In this document: one piece after another, positions 13,163 to 21,529 of the stretch
Position numbering within the stretch: the first letter of the stretch is position 1
Layout: every line of letters begins with the position of its first letter
Translations under genes and position numbers: made by a program
Notes under the pieces: model-generated
Databases searched by the model: none
Seen by the model: only the letters and a program-made list of their open reading frames with translations
Told to the model about the DNA's origin: nothing
Source of the DNA: Rugosimonospora africana
Lineage (GTDB): Bacteria > Actinomycetota > Actinomycetes > Mycobacteriales > Micromonosporaceae
Direction of reading: 5' to 3'
DNA: 64,000 nucleotides
NCBI RefSeq assembly: GCF_016862975.1
Contig: NZ_BONZ01000066.1
Location: forward strand, 1 to 64,000

Positions 13163-13218
13163 CGGAAAGCCGGCGACGGAGAGCCAGCGACGGAGAGCCG
13201 GTCACGGAAAGCCGGCGA
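13163..13218. repeat. 14-bp tandem repeat, four copies
   Basis: Units starting at 13163, 13177, 13191 and 13205 follow the pattern CGGARAGCCRGYSA. Copies 1 and 4 are identical (CGGAAAGCCGGCGA). It lies 42 bases after the 20-bp array and 178 bases before ctaB. Confidence 0.8.
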
Positions 13219-13343
13219 CGGCCGCGAGCCGATAACCGACGGCGACGACCGGAAACGCAACCGCCGTGAGCACGTGGTAGCCGACAGTCACCGGTGAGCG
13301 GGTAATCCGGCCGGGCGCCTGCAGGTCACATGGGCCGGACGCG

Positions 13344-13349
13344 TACTCT
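13344..13349 (+). promoter_or_regulatory. Candidate -10 hexamer of ctaB
   Basis: TACTCT fits the actinobacterial TANNNT -10 pattern and would start transcription near 13356, giving a leader of about 40 bases. No good -35 was found. Confidence 0.4.
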
Positions 13350-13395
13350 GTCTACCGATTCCGAGTACCACCCACCGAGGCTACGAAGAGGTGGC

Positions 13396-14367
13396 ATGAC
13401 CACGATCGCGGAGCGTGAGACTCCCTCGGCCTCGGTGCCGCTGACCGCCGCGCCGATCCCCGTCGCCGAGCTGACCGCGCGGGCGCCGCGATCGAGTCTG
13501 CGGGCCGTGGTCCGGTCCTACCTGGCGCTGACCAAGCCGCGCATCGTCGAGCTGCTGCTGATCACGACGGTCCCCGCGATGTTCCTGGCCCGCACCCGGC
13601 TCTCCCCGCTCTGGTTGACCCTGGTGGTCCTGGTCGGCGGATCGCTCGCGGCCGGCGCGGCCAACGCCCTGAACTGCTACATCGACCGCGACATCGACCA
13701 GGTCATGAAGCGCACCTCGCGCCGGCCGCTGCCGACGCACACGGTGTCGCCGCGCTCCGCCCTGGTCTTCGGGCTCACCCTCGCGGTCCTCTCGATCGCG
13801 CTGATGGCCGCGTTCACGAACGTACTGGCCACCGTGCTGACCGCGACCGCGATCGTCTACTACGACCTGATCTACACGATGTGGCTCAAGCGCCGCACCT
13901 CGCAGAACACGTTCTGGGGCGGGATCTGCGGGGCGTTGCCGGTGCTCATCGGCTGGGCCGCGGTCACCGACACCCTGCCGCTGCGCGCCTGGTTGCTGTT
14001 TGCCGTGGTGTTCTTCTGGCAGATGCCGCACTTCTACGCGCTGGCCATCAAGTTCGCCGACGATTACCGGCGTGCGGGGATCCCGATGCTGCCGGTGGTG
14101 GCCTCCATGCGCCGCGTCGGCACCGAGACGGTGGTGTTCGCCTGGCTGACCCTGCTGGCGTCGCTGGCGCTGTGGCCGCTGGGCATGACCCCGCTGTACG
14201 GGGTGACCGCGGCCGTGGTCGGCGCCCTGTTCGTCATCGAGGCGCACCGGCTGGCCGGGCGGGCCCGGCGGGGCGAACCGGTCAAGCCGATGCGCCTGTT
14301 CCACTGGTCGACGACGTACCTGACCCTGGTCTTCGTCGCGGTGGCGGTCGACGCGCTCATCCAGTAG
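13396..14367 (+). CDS. ctaB: Protoheme IX farnesyltransferase (heme O synthase)
   Basis: Membrane prenyltransferase that adds farnesyl to heme B to make heme O for cytochrome aa3 oxidase. The protein is 323 aa with about eight to nine membrane segments. The prenyltransferase motif [15 protein letters not shown] lies near residues 93-107 and the second Asp-rich loop contains [13 protein letters not shown]. The ATG at 13396 has GAAGAGG just upstream. An in-frame ATG at 13330 lacks such a site. The next step, heme O to heme A, is encoded by ctaA 1.5 kb away on the other strand. Confidence 0.95.
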   Translation: MTTIAERETPSASVPLTAAPIPVAELTARAPRSSLRAVVRSYLALTKPRIVELLLITTVPAMFLARTRLSPLWLTLVVLVGGSLAAGAANALNCYIDRDIDQVMKRTSRRPLPTHTVSPRSALVFGLTLAVLSIALMAAFTNVLATVLTATAIVYYDLIYTMWLKRRTSQNTFWGGICGALPVLIGWAAVTDTLPLRAWLLFAVVFFWQMPHFYALAIKFADDYRRAGIPMLPVVASMRRVGTETVVFAWLTLLASLALWPLGMTPLYGVTAAVVGALFVIEAHRLAGRARRGEPVKPMRLFHWSTTYLTLVFVAVAVDALIQ

Positions 14368-14610
14368 TCAAGCGTTTCCTCGGCCTTTTCTGTCCCATTC
14401 GGTGGCTAATTGCCCCGGTTCTCTTGTCATACTGTTGCCAATTCGCAAGCCTTGTCGAAATGCCGGATTTTGTTGCCCTCATTGAGCCGAAAATGCCGGA
14501 AAAATTGGCGCAGAATTCAGTCACACTGGCCGCTACCGGCAGGTAATGACGGTCACATGAAGTGATTGTTCGCACGGCGGACAACCCGGGGATCTGCTTA
14601 CGCTGCCGCC
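14368..14610. other. A/T-richer intergenic stretch after ctaB
   Basis: This 243-bp stretch is visibly richer in A and T than its surroundings. AAATGCCGGA is directly repeated at 14458-14467 and 14491-14500. No gene is supported. A short open frame on the - strand (14357-14584) has no recognisable features. Confidence 0.6.
14599..14604 (+). promoter_or_regulatory. Candidate -10 for a leaderless mRNA
   Basis: TACGCT ends 6 bases before the ATG at 14611, and no ribosome-binding site is visible. This is the geometry of leaderless transcription. No -35 match was found. Confidence 0.5.
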
Positions 14611-14937
14611 ATGGCAGAAGGTTCCGATACGACGCTGACTACCGAACAGATCGCACCGGCGGGCAATCTCATCGCCGGGATCAAGTCGTTCGCCGACGGA
14701 CACGGCGGGGCGAAGGCGGTCATCGAGTATGTCGGCCGGCGTGGCGCCCGGATCGTCCTCGTGGGGGAGGACGGCACCTGGGACGACCAGTTCGCCAACA
14801 GCACCGACGTGGCCCGTAGGGCGTGTGAGACGGCCGGTGTGGAAGTGGAGAACGAATGGGAGCGGGAGCTGATCGAGCAGATGCGGCCGAGTAACGACCT
14901 GTGGCGTTCCATGGGTCGCCGTACTCTCGCCCGGTGA
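14611..14937 (+). CDS. Small conserved-type protein of unknown function
   Basis: This 108-aa protein is not recognised. It has mixed alpha/beta character, with predicted strands such as ARIVLVG and a charged C-terminal helix ENEWERELIEQM, and no signal peptide or membrane segment. It is coupled to the following ATP-grasp ligase by a GTGA overlap, so the two are probably made together and may work together. It could be a partner or substrate of the ligase, but nothing proves that. It has no typical RiPP core motif. Confidence 0.7.
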   Translation: MAEGSDTTLTTEQIAPAGNLIAGIKSFADGHGGAKAVIEYVGRRGARIVLVGEDGTWDDQFANSTDVARRACETAGVEVENEWERELIEQMRPSNDLWRSMGRRTLAR

Positions 14938-15863
14938 TCGAATCCATATCCAGTGCGACCCGGGGAGGATCTCCCCGGGTCGCCTTCGTTACCTGTGCCG
15001 AACTGCCCGACCTCGACCCGGACGACCGCCTGGCGATCGAGCCGCTGCTGCGTCGGGGCATCACCGTGGTGCCGGCGATCTGGGACGACAAGGCGGTCGA
15101 CTGGGACGGCTTCGACCTGGCCGTGCTGCGCTCGCCGTGGGACTACTCGGGGCGCCGGGACGAGTTCCTGGCCTGGGCGCGAACCGTGGCCCGGCTGGCC
15201 AACCCGGCCGAGATCGTGCGCGCCAACACCGACAAGCGGTACCTGGGCGGGCTCGCCGAGAACGGGGTACCGGTGGTGACCACCACCTGGCTCGCTCCGG
15301 ATCAGCCGTGGGAGTCCGTACCGGCGCGGGGTGAGTACGTCGTCAAGCCGGCGATCAGTGCCGGCAGCTATGAGACCGGCCGGTACGACCTGACCGACCC
15401 GGACCACCGGCGGCTGGCCGGCGAGCACGTCGCGCGACTACGCGAGGCCGGGCAGACGGTCATGATCCAGCCGTACCTGTCGGCGGTGGACCGGGACGGC
15501 GAGACCGCCCTGATCTTCTTCGGTGGGCGGTTCAGCCACGCGATCCGCAAGGGTCCCATGCTGGACGGCCCGTACCAGGGCATGGAAGGGCTGTACCGGC
15601 CCGAACAGATCGACCCGCGGGCACCGCGTCCGGAGGAGCGGGACGTCGCCGAGCGGGTACTGGCGGCCGCCGGCCGGATCACCGGTACCGCCCCGGGCGA
15701 CCTGCTGTACGCGCGGGTCGACCTGATCCCGGGCCCGGACGGCGCCCCGGTGCTGGTGGAGCTGGAGCTGACCGAGCCGTCGCTGTTTCTCGCGCACGAT
15801 GCCGGTGCGGCGGAACGGTTCGCCGACGCGATAGCGGCCCGGTTGGTCGGCTCGCCGGCCTGA
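14934..15863 (+). CDS. ATP-grasp ligase, DcsG/RimK-like (COG0189 type)
   Basis: ATP-grasp enzymes join a carboxylate to a nucleophile through an acyl-phosphate. This 309-aa protein starts VIESISSATRGG and continues with VAFVTCAELPDLDPDDR, which resembles DcsG-type ligases. It then shows VVKPAISAGSYETGRY (nucleotide-binding loop) and VLVELELTEPSLFL, where the metal-binding Glu residues are expected. The GTG at 14934 overlaps the upstream stop. It converges on ctaA. The substrate is unknown; a D-cycloserine cluster is not present, so a literal DcsG role is unlikely. Confidence 0.8.
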   Translation: MIESISSATRGGSPRVAFVTCAELPDLDPDDRLAIEPLLRRGITVVPAIWDDKAVDWDGFDLAVLRSPWDYSGRRDEFLAWARTVARLANPAEIVRANTDKRYLGGLAENGVPVVTTTWLAPDQPWESVPARGEYVVKPAISAGSYETGRYDLTDPDHRRLAGEHVARLREAGQTVMIQPYLSAVDRDGETALIFFGGRFSHAIRKGPMLDGPYQGMEGLYRPEQIDPRAPRPEERDVAERVLAAAGRITGTAPGDLLYARVDLIPGPDGAPVLVELELTEPSLFLAHDAGAAERFADAIAARLVGSPA

Positions 15864-15873
15864 ACCGGCCGGG

Positions 15874-16815
15874 CTACCGGGTGGCGGCGGTGGCCGGGAG
15901 CACGGGCGCGGGTACCGGTGCCTCGCTGGCGGCCGGCAGCGGCTCACGTACCCGGCCGGCCGTCTGGGTGACCAGCGCGGCCGTCCAGACCGCGCAGGCG
16001 CCGGCCATGTGCAGGCCGACCAGCAGCGACGGCAGGTGCGTGAAGTACTGGACGAACCCGATCACGCCCTGGGCCAGCTCGATGCCGACCAGGGCCGCCC
16101 CGGCCCGGATGGTGGCCCGGGGCGCCCCGACCGCCCAGAGCGCGAAGCACCAGGCCGCGGACAGCCCGATCAGCAGCATCACCAGGTCGGCGTGCAGTTG
16201 GGCGACCATGCCCGGATCCAGGCCGGTGCGGTGGTGCACGTGCTCGTCCCCGGCGTGCGGCCCGCTGCCGGTGACCACCGTGCCGGCGGCCAGTACCACG
16301 GCGGTGACCGCGAGCAGCAGCCAGTTGAGCGCGCGTATCGGGGCGTTGACCAGGTGCCGTACCGGTCCGGCCGGCTCCCGGGTGGCGAGCCACAGCCGGT
16401 ACGTGGCCACGATGATCAGCATGGAGAACAGGAAGTGGCAGGCGACCACCCACGGGTTCAGCTCGGTCCGCACGGTGAGGCCGCCGATCACCGCCTGAGC
16501 CGGAATGCTCGCCAGCACGGCGATCGACCAGCCGATCAGGCGACGGTCCCGGGTCCGGCTCAGCAGCACGAGGAGGACCGCCAGGGCGGCCAGCACACCG
16601 TCGGCGCCGCCAAGGATCCGGTTCCCGAACTCGATCATCCCGTGGTAGCCCATTGCCTGCGTCGTCACATAGGACGAATTGGTACATTTGGGCCAGGTAG
16701 GACAGCCGAGCCCGGAGCTGGTGAGCCGGACGGCGCCGCCGGTGATGACGAGCAGGATGTTGACGGCGAGCGACGCCAGCGCCACCCGCCGCAGGGCTAA
16801 CGAGCTCCTGAACAC
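15874..16815 (-). CDS. ctaA: Heme A synthase (COX15/CtaA type)
   Basis: Converts heme O to heme A in the membrane. The protein is 313 aa with eight hydrophobic segments. Near the N-terminus is the paired-cysteine loop GLGCPTWPKC. The HGMIEFGNRI segment holds a conserved His/Glu, and heme-ligand histidines lie in later helices (CHFLFS, QLHADL, GLHMAG). The GTG start at 16815 is preceded on the transcript by TACCCT ending 7 bases earlier, so the mRNA is probably leaderless. It is divergent from sufR. Confidence 0.92.
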   Translation of the reverse strand: MFRSSLALRRVALASLAVNILLVITGGAVRLTSSGLGCPTWPKCTNSSYVTTQAMGYHGMIEFGNRILGGADGVLAALAVLLVLLSRTRDRRLIGWSIAVLASIPAQAVIGGLTVRTELNPWVVACHFLFSMLIIVATYRLWLATREPAGPVRHLVNAPIRALNWLLLAVTAVVLAAGTVVTGSGPHAGDEHVHHRTGLDPGMVAQLHADLVMLLIGLSAAWCFALWAVGAPRATIRAGAALVGIELAQGVIGFVQYFTHLPSLLVGLHMAGACAVWTAALVTQTAGRVREPLPAASEAPVPAPVLPATAATR

Positions 16816-16822
16816 GCCGTCC

Positions 16823-16828
16823 AGGGTA
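16823..16828 (-). promoter_or_regulatory. Candidate -10 of ctaA (leaderless)
   Basis: On the - strand TACCCT ends 7 bases before the ctaA GTG. No ribosome-binding site is seen in between. Confidence 0.5.
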
Positions 16829-16891
16829 GAAGCAGGCGATCTGGCCGGTGCGGCCGGGCGGTCCGGTGGTGTGGATCACCGGAGGGGCGGT

Positions 16892-16931
16892 TTGCGTGCC
16901 CCCGCCGAAATACGTCACACTGGTGTTGTGA
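16892..16931 (+). promoter_or_regulatory. sufR promoter with SufR operator over the start codon
   Basis: TTGCGT (16892-16897), an 18-base spacer, CACACT (16916-16921) and then 6 bases lead to the GTG at 16928, the layout of a leaderless promoter. Over the same bases lies ACACT-GGTGT-TGTGA (16917-16931), an exact match to the ACACT-N5-TGTGA site described for mycobacterial SufR. SufR bound here would cover the -10, the start site and the start codon. This supports autorepression of the whole suf operon. Confidence 0.75.
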
Positions 16932-17773
16932 AAAACGAGGTGGAGATCAGCGGCGTCGACGGTTGCGACCGTCCGATGCCGCTTGACCGTGACACCTCGT
17001 CGCGACCGGTCGGGCTCGGCGGGTCTGACGCCGAGCGACCCGAGCCGGTCGCCCTCGCCGGCGCTGCCAGCACGGGCGGCACGGCGGCCAGCGCGGATCA
17101 CCGCACCCGCGACCGGGTGATCCGGCTCCTGCTGGAGCGGGGCTCGGCCACCGCGGCCGACCTGGGGCGCGCGCTCGGGCTGAGCCCGGCGGCCATCCGC
17201 CGGCACCTCGACGCGCTGCTCGCCGACGGCGACGTGATCTTCCGTGAGCAGGCCGCCAGCCGCCAGCGCGGCCGTGGCCGCCCGGCCAAGGTCTTCCTGC
17301 TCACCGACGACGCCCGGCGGCGCCAGGGCCGGCACACCTATGACGACCTGGCCGCCGCGGCGCTGCGCTGGATAGCCGCGCAGGGTGGCGACCGGGCGGT
17401 GGGCGAATTCGCCGCCGAGCGGGTGGCCGCGCTGGAGGCCCGGTGCCGGGCCGCGATGGCCGACGCGGGCGACGATCCGCTGGCGCGGGCGGAGGCTCTC
17501 GCCTGCGCGTTAACCGCCGAGGGCTACGCTGCGTCGGCGACGGCGATCGCCTCCGGCGGGCAGCTGTGCCAGCACCACTGCCCGGTGGCGCATGTCGCCG
17601 CCGAGTTTCCGCAGTTGTGCGAGGCGGAGACCCGGGTCATATCGCAGCTCGTGGGCACGCACGTGCAGCGACTAGCAACGATCGCGCATGGTGACGGAGT
17701 GTGCACGACGCACATCCCGGATCCGCGGCGCGCCGTGATTCATAAGATCGACTCTGTGAGGACGATGTCATGA
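16928..17773 (+). CDS. sufR: Fe-S-sensing repressor of the suf operon
   Basis: SufR is a DNA-binding 4Fe-4S protein that represses suf genes when clusters are plentiful. This 281-aa protein has an unstructured first 55 residues, a winged-helix domain at about residues 60-130 ([20 protein letters not shown]) and cluster-type cysteines at 214, 218, 231 and 259 (C-X3-C-X12-C-X27-C). The GTG start lies inside its predicted operator and has no ribosome-binding site. The stop overlaps the sufB ATG (ATGA). Confidence 0.92.
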   Translation: MKNEVEISGVDGCDRPMPLDRDTSSRPVGLGGSDAERPEPVALAGAASTGGTAASADHRTRDRVIRLLLERGSATAADLGRALGLSPAAIRRHLDALLADGDVIFREQAASRQRGRGRPAKVFLLTDDARRRQGRHTYDDLAAAALRWIAAQGGDRAVGEFAAERVAALEARCRAAMADAGDDPLARAEALACALTAEGYAASATAIASGGQLCQHHCPVAHVAAEFPQLCEAETRVISQLVGTHVQRLATIAHGDGVCTTHIPDPRRAVIHKIDSVRTMS

Positions 17774-19188
17774 CCGATCTGTCCACCCAGGAGCAGCAGC
17801 TGGCCGACCTTGGCCGGTACGGCTACGGCTGGGCCGACTCCGACGTGGCCGGCGCTGCCGCGCAGCGTGGCCTGAACGAGGCGGTAGTGCGGGACATCTC
17901 GGGGAAGAAGAGCGAGCCGGCCTGGATGCTCGACCTGCGCCTGAAGGGGCTGCGGTTGTTCGGGCGCAAGCCGATGCCGTCCTGGGGTGCCGACCTCACC
18001 GACATCGACTTCGACAACATCAAGTACTTCGTGCGGTCGACCGAGAAGCAGGCCGCCAGCTGGGACGACCTGCCCGACGACATCAAGAGCACCTATGACC
18101 GGCTGGGCATCCCGGAGGCCGAGAAGCAGCGCCTGGTCGCCGGCGTGGCCGCGCAGTACGAGTCCGAGGTCGTCTACCACAAGATCCAGGAGGATCTGGA
18201 GGCGCAGGGCGTCATCTTCGTGGACACCGACACCGGCCTGCGCGAGTACGAGGACATCTTCAAGGAGTACTTCGGCACGGTGATCCCGGTCGGCGACAAC
18301 AAGTTCGCCGCGCTCAACACGTCGGTCTGGTCCGGCGGCTCGTTCATCTACGTCCCCAAGGGCGTGCACGTGGAGATCCCGCTGCAGGCGTACTTCCGGA
18401 TCAACACGGAGAACATGGGCCAGTTCGAGCGGACGCTGATCATCGTCGACGAGGGCGCCTACGTGCACTACGTCGAGGGCTGCACCGCGCCTATCTACTC
18501 GTCCGACTCGCTGCACAGCGCGGTCGTCGAGATCATCGTGAAGAAGAACGCCCGCTGCCGGTACACCACGATCCAGAACTGGTCGAACAACGTCTACAAC
18601 CTGGTCACCAAGCGCGCCGTCTGCCACGAGGGCGGCACGATGGAGTGGATCGACGGCAACATCGGCTCCAAGGTCACCATGAAGTACCCGGCGGTCTTCA
18701 TGGTCGGTGAGCACGCCAAGGGCGAGGTGCTGTCGGTGGCGATGGCCGGTGAGGGCCAGCACCAGGACGCAGGCGCGAAGATGGTCCACGCCGCGCCGCA
18801 CACCTCCTCGACGATCGTCAGCAAGTCGATCGCCCGGGCCGGTGGCCGCACCAGCTACCGCGGCCTGGTCCAGGTGCTGGAGGGCTCGCACCACAGCCGC
18901 TCGACGGTCAAGTGCGACGCGCTGCTGGTCGACACGGTCTCCCGCTCCGACACCTACCCGTACGTCGACATCCGCGAGGACGACGTGGCGATGGGGCACG
19001 AGGCGACCGTCTCCAAGGTCAGTGAGGACCAGTTGTTCTACCTGATGAGCCGCGGCCTGACCGAGGACGAGGCGATGGCGATGATCGTGCGCGGCTTCAT
19101 CGAGCCGATCGCCAAGGAGCTTCCGATGGAGTACGCGCTGGAGCTCAACCGCCTGATCGAGCTGCAGATGGAGGGGGCGGTCGGCTGA
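17770..19188 (+). CDS. sufB: Fe-S cluster assembly protein SufB
   Basis: Scaffold subunit of the SufBCD complex where clusters are built. The protein is 472 aa, normal for an intein-free SufB; from memory the M. tuberculosis gene carries an intein, absent here. The beta-helix core and the C-terminal block [20 protein letters not shown] are intact. It is translationally coupled to sufR, with sufD 36 bases downstream. Confidence 0.97.
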   Translation: MTDLSTQEQQLADLGRYGYGWADSDVAGAAAQRGLNEAVVRDISGKKSEPAWMLDLRLKGLRLFGRKPMPSWGADLTDIDFDNIKYFVRSTEKQAASWDDLPDDIKSTYDRLGIPEAEKQRLVAGVAAQYESEVVYHKIQEDLEAQGVIFVDTDTGLREYEDIFKEYFGTVIPVGDNKFAALNTSVWSGGSFIYVPKGVHVEIPLQAYFRINTENMGQFERTLIIVDEGAYVHYVEGCTAPIYSSDSLHSAVVEIIVKKNARCRYTTIQNWSNNVYNLVTKRAVCHEGGTMEWIDGNIGSKVTMKYPAVFMVGEHAKGEVLSVAMAGEGQHQDAGAKMVHAAPHTSSTIVSKSIARAGGRTSYRGLVQVLEGSHHSRSTVKCDALLVDTVSRSDTYPYVDIREDDVAMGHEATVSKVSEDQLFYLMSRGLTEDEAMAMIVRGFIEPIAKELPMEYALELNRLIELQMEGAVG

Positions 19189-19224
19189 CCGGCCGCCGCC
19201 CGACACGATTCCCGCGAAACCACG

Positions 19225-20427
19225 ATGGAGACTCCGAAGGACATGACTGCGCCCGCTTCACCTGTCGCGGCCCCGCCGAAGACCAAGTCCCAGGCACTGC
19301 GCTCGTTCGACGTGGCCGACTTTCCCGCGCTGACCGGGCGTGAGGAGGAGTGGCGGTTCACGCCGCTCAAGCGGTTGCGCGGGCTGGCCGACGGGGACGG
19401 CGGCGCGTCCGGCGCCGAGCCCAAGCACGAGTACGGCGAGCTGCCCACCGGCGTCTCCGTGTCCACTGTGGACAAGAGTGACAAGCGGCTGGGCAGCGTA
19501 CTGACGCCGTTCGACCGGATCAGCGCACTGGCCTGGAGCAGGGCCGCACAGGCCCTGCTGGTGTCGGTGGCGCCCGGTACGGTCTCGCCGCAGGCGGCGA
19601 CGGTACGGGTGGTCGGATCGGACGCGTCGAACGCCTCCTTCGGGCACACCTACGTCGAGGTCGGTGAGCTGGCCGAGGTCACCCTCGTCCTGGAGCACGT
19701 GGGCAGCACGACGCTGGCCGACAACGTCGAGGTGTCGGTGGGCCAGGGCGCCCGGCTGACCCTGGTCACCGTCGCCGACTGGGCGCCGGACGCCGTACAG
19801 GCGCAGCACCTGCGCTTCCGGCTGGGGCGCGACGCGAAGCTGGTGCACGTACAGGTGTCGCTCGGCGGCGACCTGGTGCGCCAGTACGCCAGCGTCGACT
19901 ACGCCGACCGGGGCGGTGAGGCCGAGCTGTACGGGCTCTACTTCGCCGACGGCAAGCCGGCCGGCGCCGAAGACTCCGGCCACGGACAGCACTTCGAGCA
20001 CCGGCTGCTGGTCGACCACTCGGTCCCGGACTGCCGCAGCAACGTGAACTACCGCGGGGCGCTGCAGGGCATCGAGGCGCACACGGTGTGGGTCGGCGAC
20101 GTGCTGATCCGGGCGGAGGCCACCGGTACGGACACGTACGAGGTCAACCGGAACCTGGTGCTCAGCGACGGCGCGCGCGCCGACTCGGTACCCAACCTGG
20201 AGATCGAGACCGGTGAGGTGATCGGCGCCGGCCACGCCAGCGCGACCGGCCGGTTCGACGACGAGCAGCTGTTCTACCTCATGGCCCGGGGCATCCCGGA
20301 GACCGAGGCGCGCCGGCTGGTGGTGCGCGGCTTCTTCGCCGAACTGCTTCACAAGATCCCGGTTGAGGAGCTGCGCGAGCGGCTCTCCAACCAGATCGAA
20401 GCGCGGCTCGCGGAGGTGTCGGCGTGA
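19225..20427 (+). CDS. sufD: Fe-S cluster assembly protein SufD
   Basis: Partner of SufB in the SufBCD scaffold. The protein is 400 aa from the ATG at 19225. A second ATG at 19243 is possible, and neither has an ideal ribosome-binding site. The C-terminal LMARGIPETEARRLVVRGFF block parallels that of SufB. The stop overlaps the start of the Rieske gene by 4 bases. Confidence 0.94.
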   Translation: METPKDMTAPASPVAAPPKTKSQALRSFDVADFPALTGREEEWRFTPLKRLRGLADGDGGASGAEPKHEYGELPTGVSVSTVDKSDKRLGSVLTPFDRISALAWSRAAQALLVSVAPGTVSPQAATVRVVGSDASNASFGHTYVEVGELAEVTLVLEHVGSTTLADNVEVSVGQGARLTLVTVADWAPDAVQAQHLRFRLGRDAKLVHVQVSLGGDLVRQYASVDYADRGGEAELYGLYFADGKPAGAEDSGHGQHFEHRLLVDHSVPDCRSNVNYRGALQGIEAHTVWVGDVLIRAEATGTDTYEVNRNLVLSDGARADSVPNLEIETGEVIGAGHASATGRFDDEQLFYLMARGIPETEARRLVVRGFFAELLHKIPVEELRERLSNQIEARLAEVSA

Positions 20428-20750
20428 TCCAGGTGTGCGCTCTGGAGGACATCAAGCCCGGCACCGCGATCAGCGCCGAGATTGATGGCACTCCGGTCGC
20501 GCTCGTCCGCACCGACGACGGTGACGTGCACGCGGTCTACGACGAGTGCACGCACGCCGCGGTACCGCTGTCCGAGGGCGAGATCGAGGGCTGCACTCTC
20601 GAATGCTGGCTGCACGGGTCGCGTTTCGACCTGCGTACCGGAGCGCCGACCGGCCTGCCCGCGACCGAACCGGTGCCCGTCTATCCCGTCGAGATCCGCG
20701 ACGGCTTCGTCTTCGTCTCGTTGGAACCAAGCAATGGAGTCAACCCGTGA
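20424..20750 (+). CDS. Rieske-type ferredoxin in the suf operon
   Basis: This 108-aa protein is a Rieske 2Fe-2S ferredoxin of the kind annotated as non-heme iron oxygenase ferredoxin subunit. Cluster ligands are visible as C-T-H and C-W-L-H about 20 residues apart. It overlaps both sufD and sufC by 4 bases, so it is an integral part of the operon. It may feed electrons to cluster assembly or be an early client. No oxygenase gene lies nearby. Confidence 0.9.
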   Translation: MIQVCALEDIKPGTAISAEIDGTPVALVRTDDGDVHAVYDECTHAAVPLSEGEIEGCTLECWLHGSRFDLRTGAPTGLPATEPVPVYPVEIRDGFVFVSLEPSNGVNP

Positions 20751-21508
20751 GTGTCCTGGAAATCCGTGACCTGCAGGTGTCGGTGAAGCTGCCGGAGGGC
20801 GAGCTGAAGCCGATCCTGGCCGGCGTCGACCTGACCGTGAAGGCGGGCGAGACGCACGCCATCATGGGCCCCAACGGCTCCGGCAAGTCCACCCTGGCGT
20901 ACTCCATCGCCGGGCACCCGAAGTACCAGATCACCGGCGGCAGCGTGCTGCTCGACGGCGACGACGTGCTGGCGATGACGGTCGACGAGCGGGCCCGCGC
21001 CGGGCTGTTCCTGGCCATGCAGTACCCGGTCGAGGTGCCGGGCGTGTCGGTGGCCAACTTCCTGCGCAGCGCGAAGACCGCGATCGACGGCGAGGCGCCG
21101 AAGCTGCGCACGTGGGGCAAGGAGCTCAAGGAGTCGATGGATCGGCTCGGCATGGACGCGGCCTTCGCCCAGCGCAACGTGAACGAGGGCTTCTCCGGTG
21201 GTGAGAAGAAGCGCCACGAGATCGTCCAGCTCGAACTGCTCAAGCCGAAGGTGGCCATCCTCGACGAGACCGACTCGGGGCTCGACATCGACGCGCTGCG
21301 GGTGGTCAGCGAGGGAGTCAACCGGGTACGCGAGACCGGCGACACCGGCCTGCTGCTGATCACCCACTACACCCGGATCCTGCGGTACGTGAAGCCCGAC
21401 TACGTGCACGTGTTCGTCGCCGGGCGGATCGTCGAGGAGGGCGGTCCGGAACTCGCCGAGCGGCTGGAAGCCGAGGGCTACGAGCGCTTCGTCAGCGCGG
21501 CGGCCTAG
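20747..21508 (+). CDS. sufC: Fe-S cluster assembly ATPase SufC
   Basis: ABC-type ATPase of the SufBCD complex. The protein is 253 aa with Walker A GPNGSGKS, the Suf-type signature FSGGEKKRHEI and Walker B VAILDETDSGLD. The GTG at 20747 overlaps the Rieske stop (GTGA) and gives VSVLEIRDL, the expected N-terminus. It is followed after 21 bases by sufS. Confidence 0.97.
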   Translation: MSVLEIRDLQVSVKLPEGELKPILAGVDLTVKAGETHAIMGPNGSGKSTLAYSIAGHPKYQITGGSVLLDGDDVLAMTVDERARAGLFLAMQYPVEVPGVSVANFLRSAKTAIDGEAPKLRTWGKELKESMDRLGMDAAFAQRNVNEGFSGGEKKRHEIVQLELLKPKVAILDETDSGLDIDALRVVSEGVNRVRETGDTGLLLITHYTRILRYVKPDYVHVFVAGRIVEEGGPELAERLEAEGYERFVSAAA

Positions 21509-21529
21509 GACCGGAACGGGAGCGTCATC

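Larger units (their letters stand above)
12679..13395. other. 717-bp non-coding gap between divergent tkt and ctaB
   Basis: No open frame here looks like a protein. It must hold the tkt promoter (- strand) and the ctaB promoter (+ strand). A 10-bp palindrome ACCAATTGGT lies at 12862-12871. Two short tandem repeats, with 20-bp and 14-bp units, occupy 13001-13218. Neither unit is a multiple of three, which argues against coding. Confidence 0.7.

Noticed and set aside
13001-13218. CRISPR array
   Set aside because: The units are directly adjacent with no unique spacers, are only 20 and 14 bp long, and there are no cas genes in the window.
14357-14584. 75-aa - strand ORF in the A/T-rich gap
   Set aside because: No ribosome-binding site, no recognisable domain, and it depends only on the local drop in stop-free constraints.
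14611-15863. Graspetide-type RiPP system (precursor plus ATP-grasp)
   Set aside because: The small protein is large and looks folded, lacks the Thr/Ser-Glu/Asp core repeats of graspetides, and the ligase resembles DcsG-type, not MvdC/MvdD-type, enzymes. Kept only as a coupled pair of unknown function.
17770-19188. Intein in sufB
   Set aside because: Mycobacterial sufB can carry one, but this protein has the normal intein-free length and no splicing motifs.
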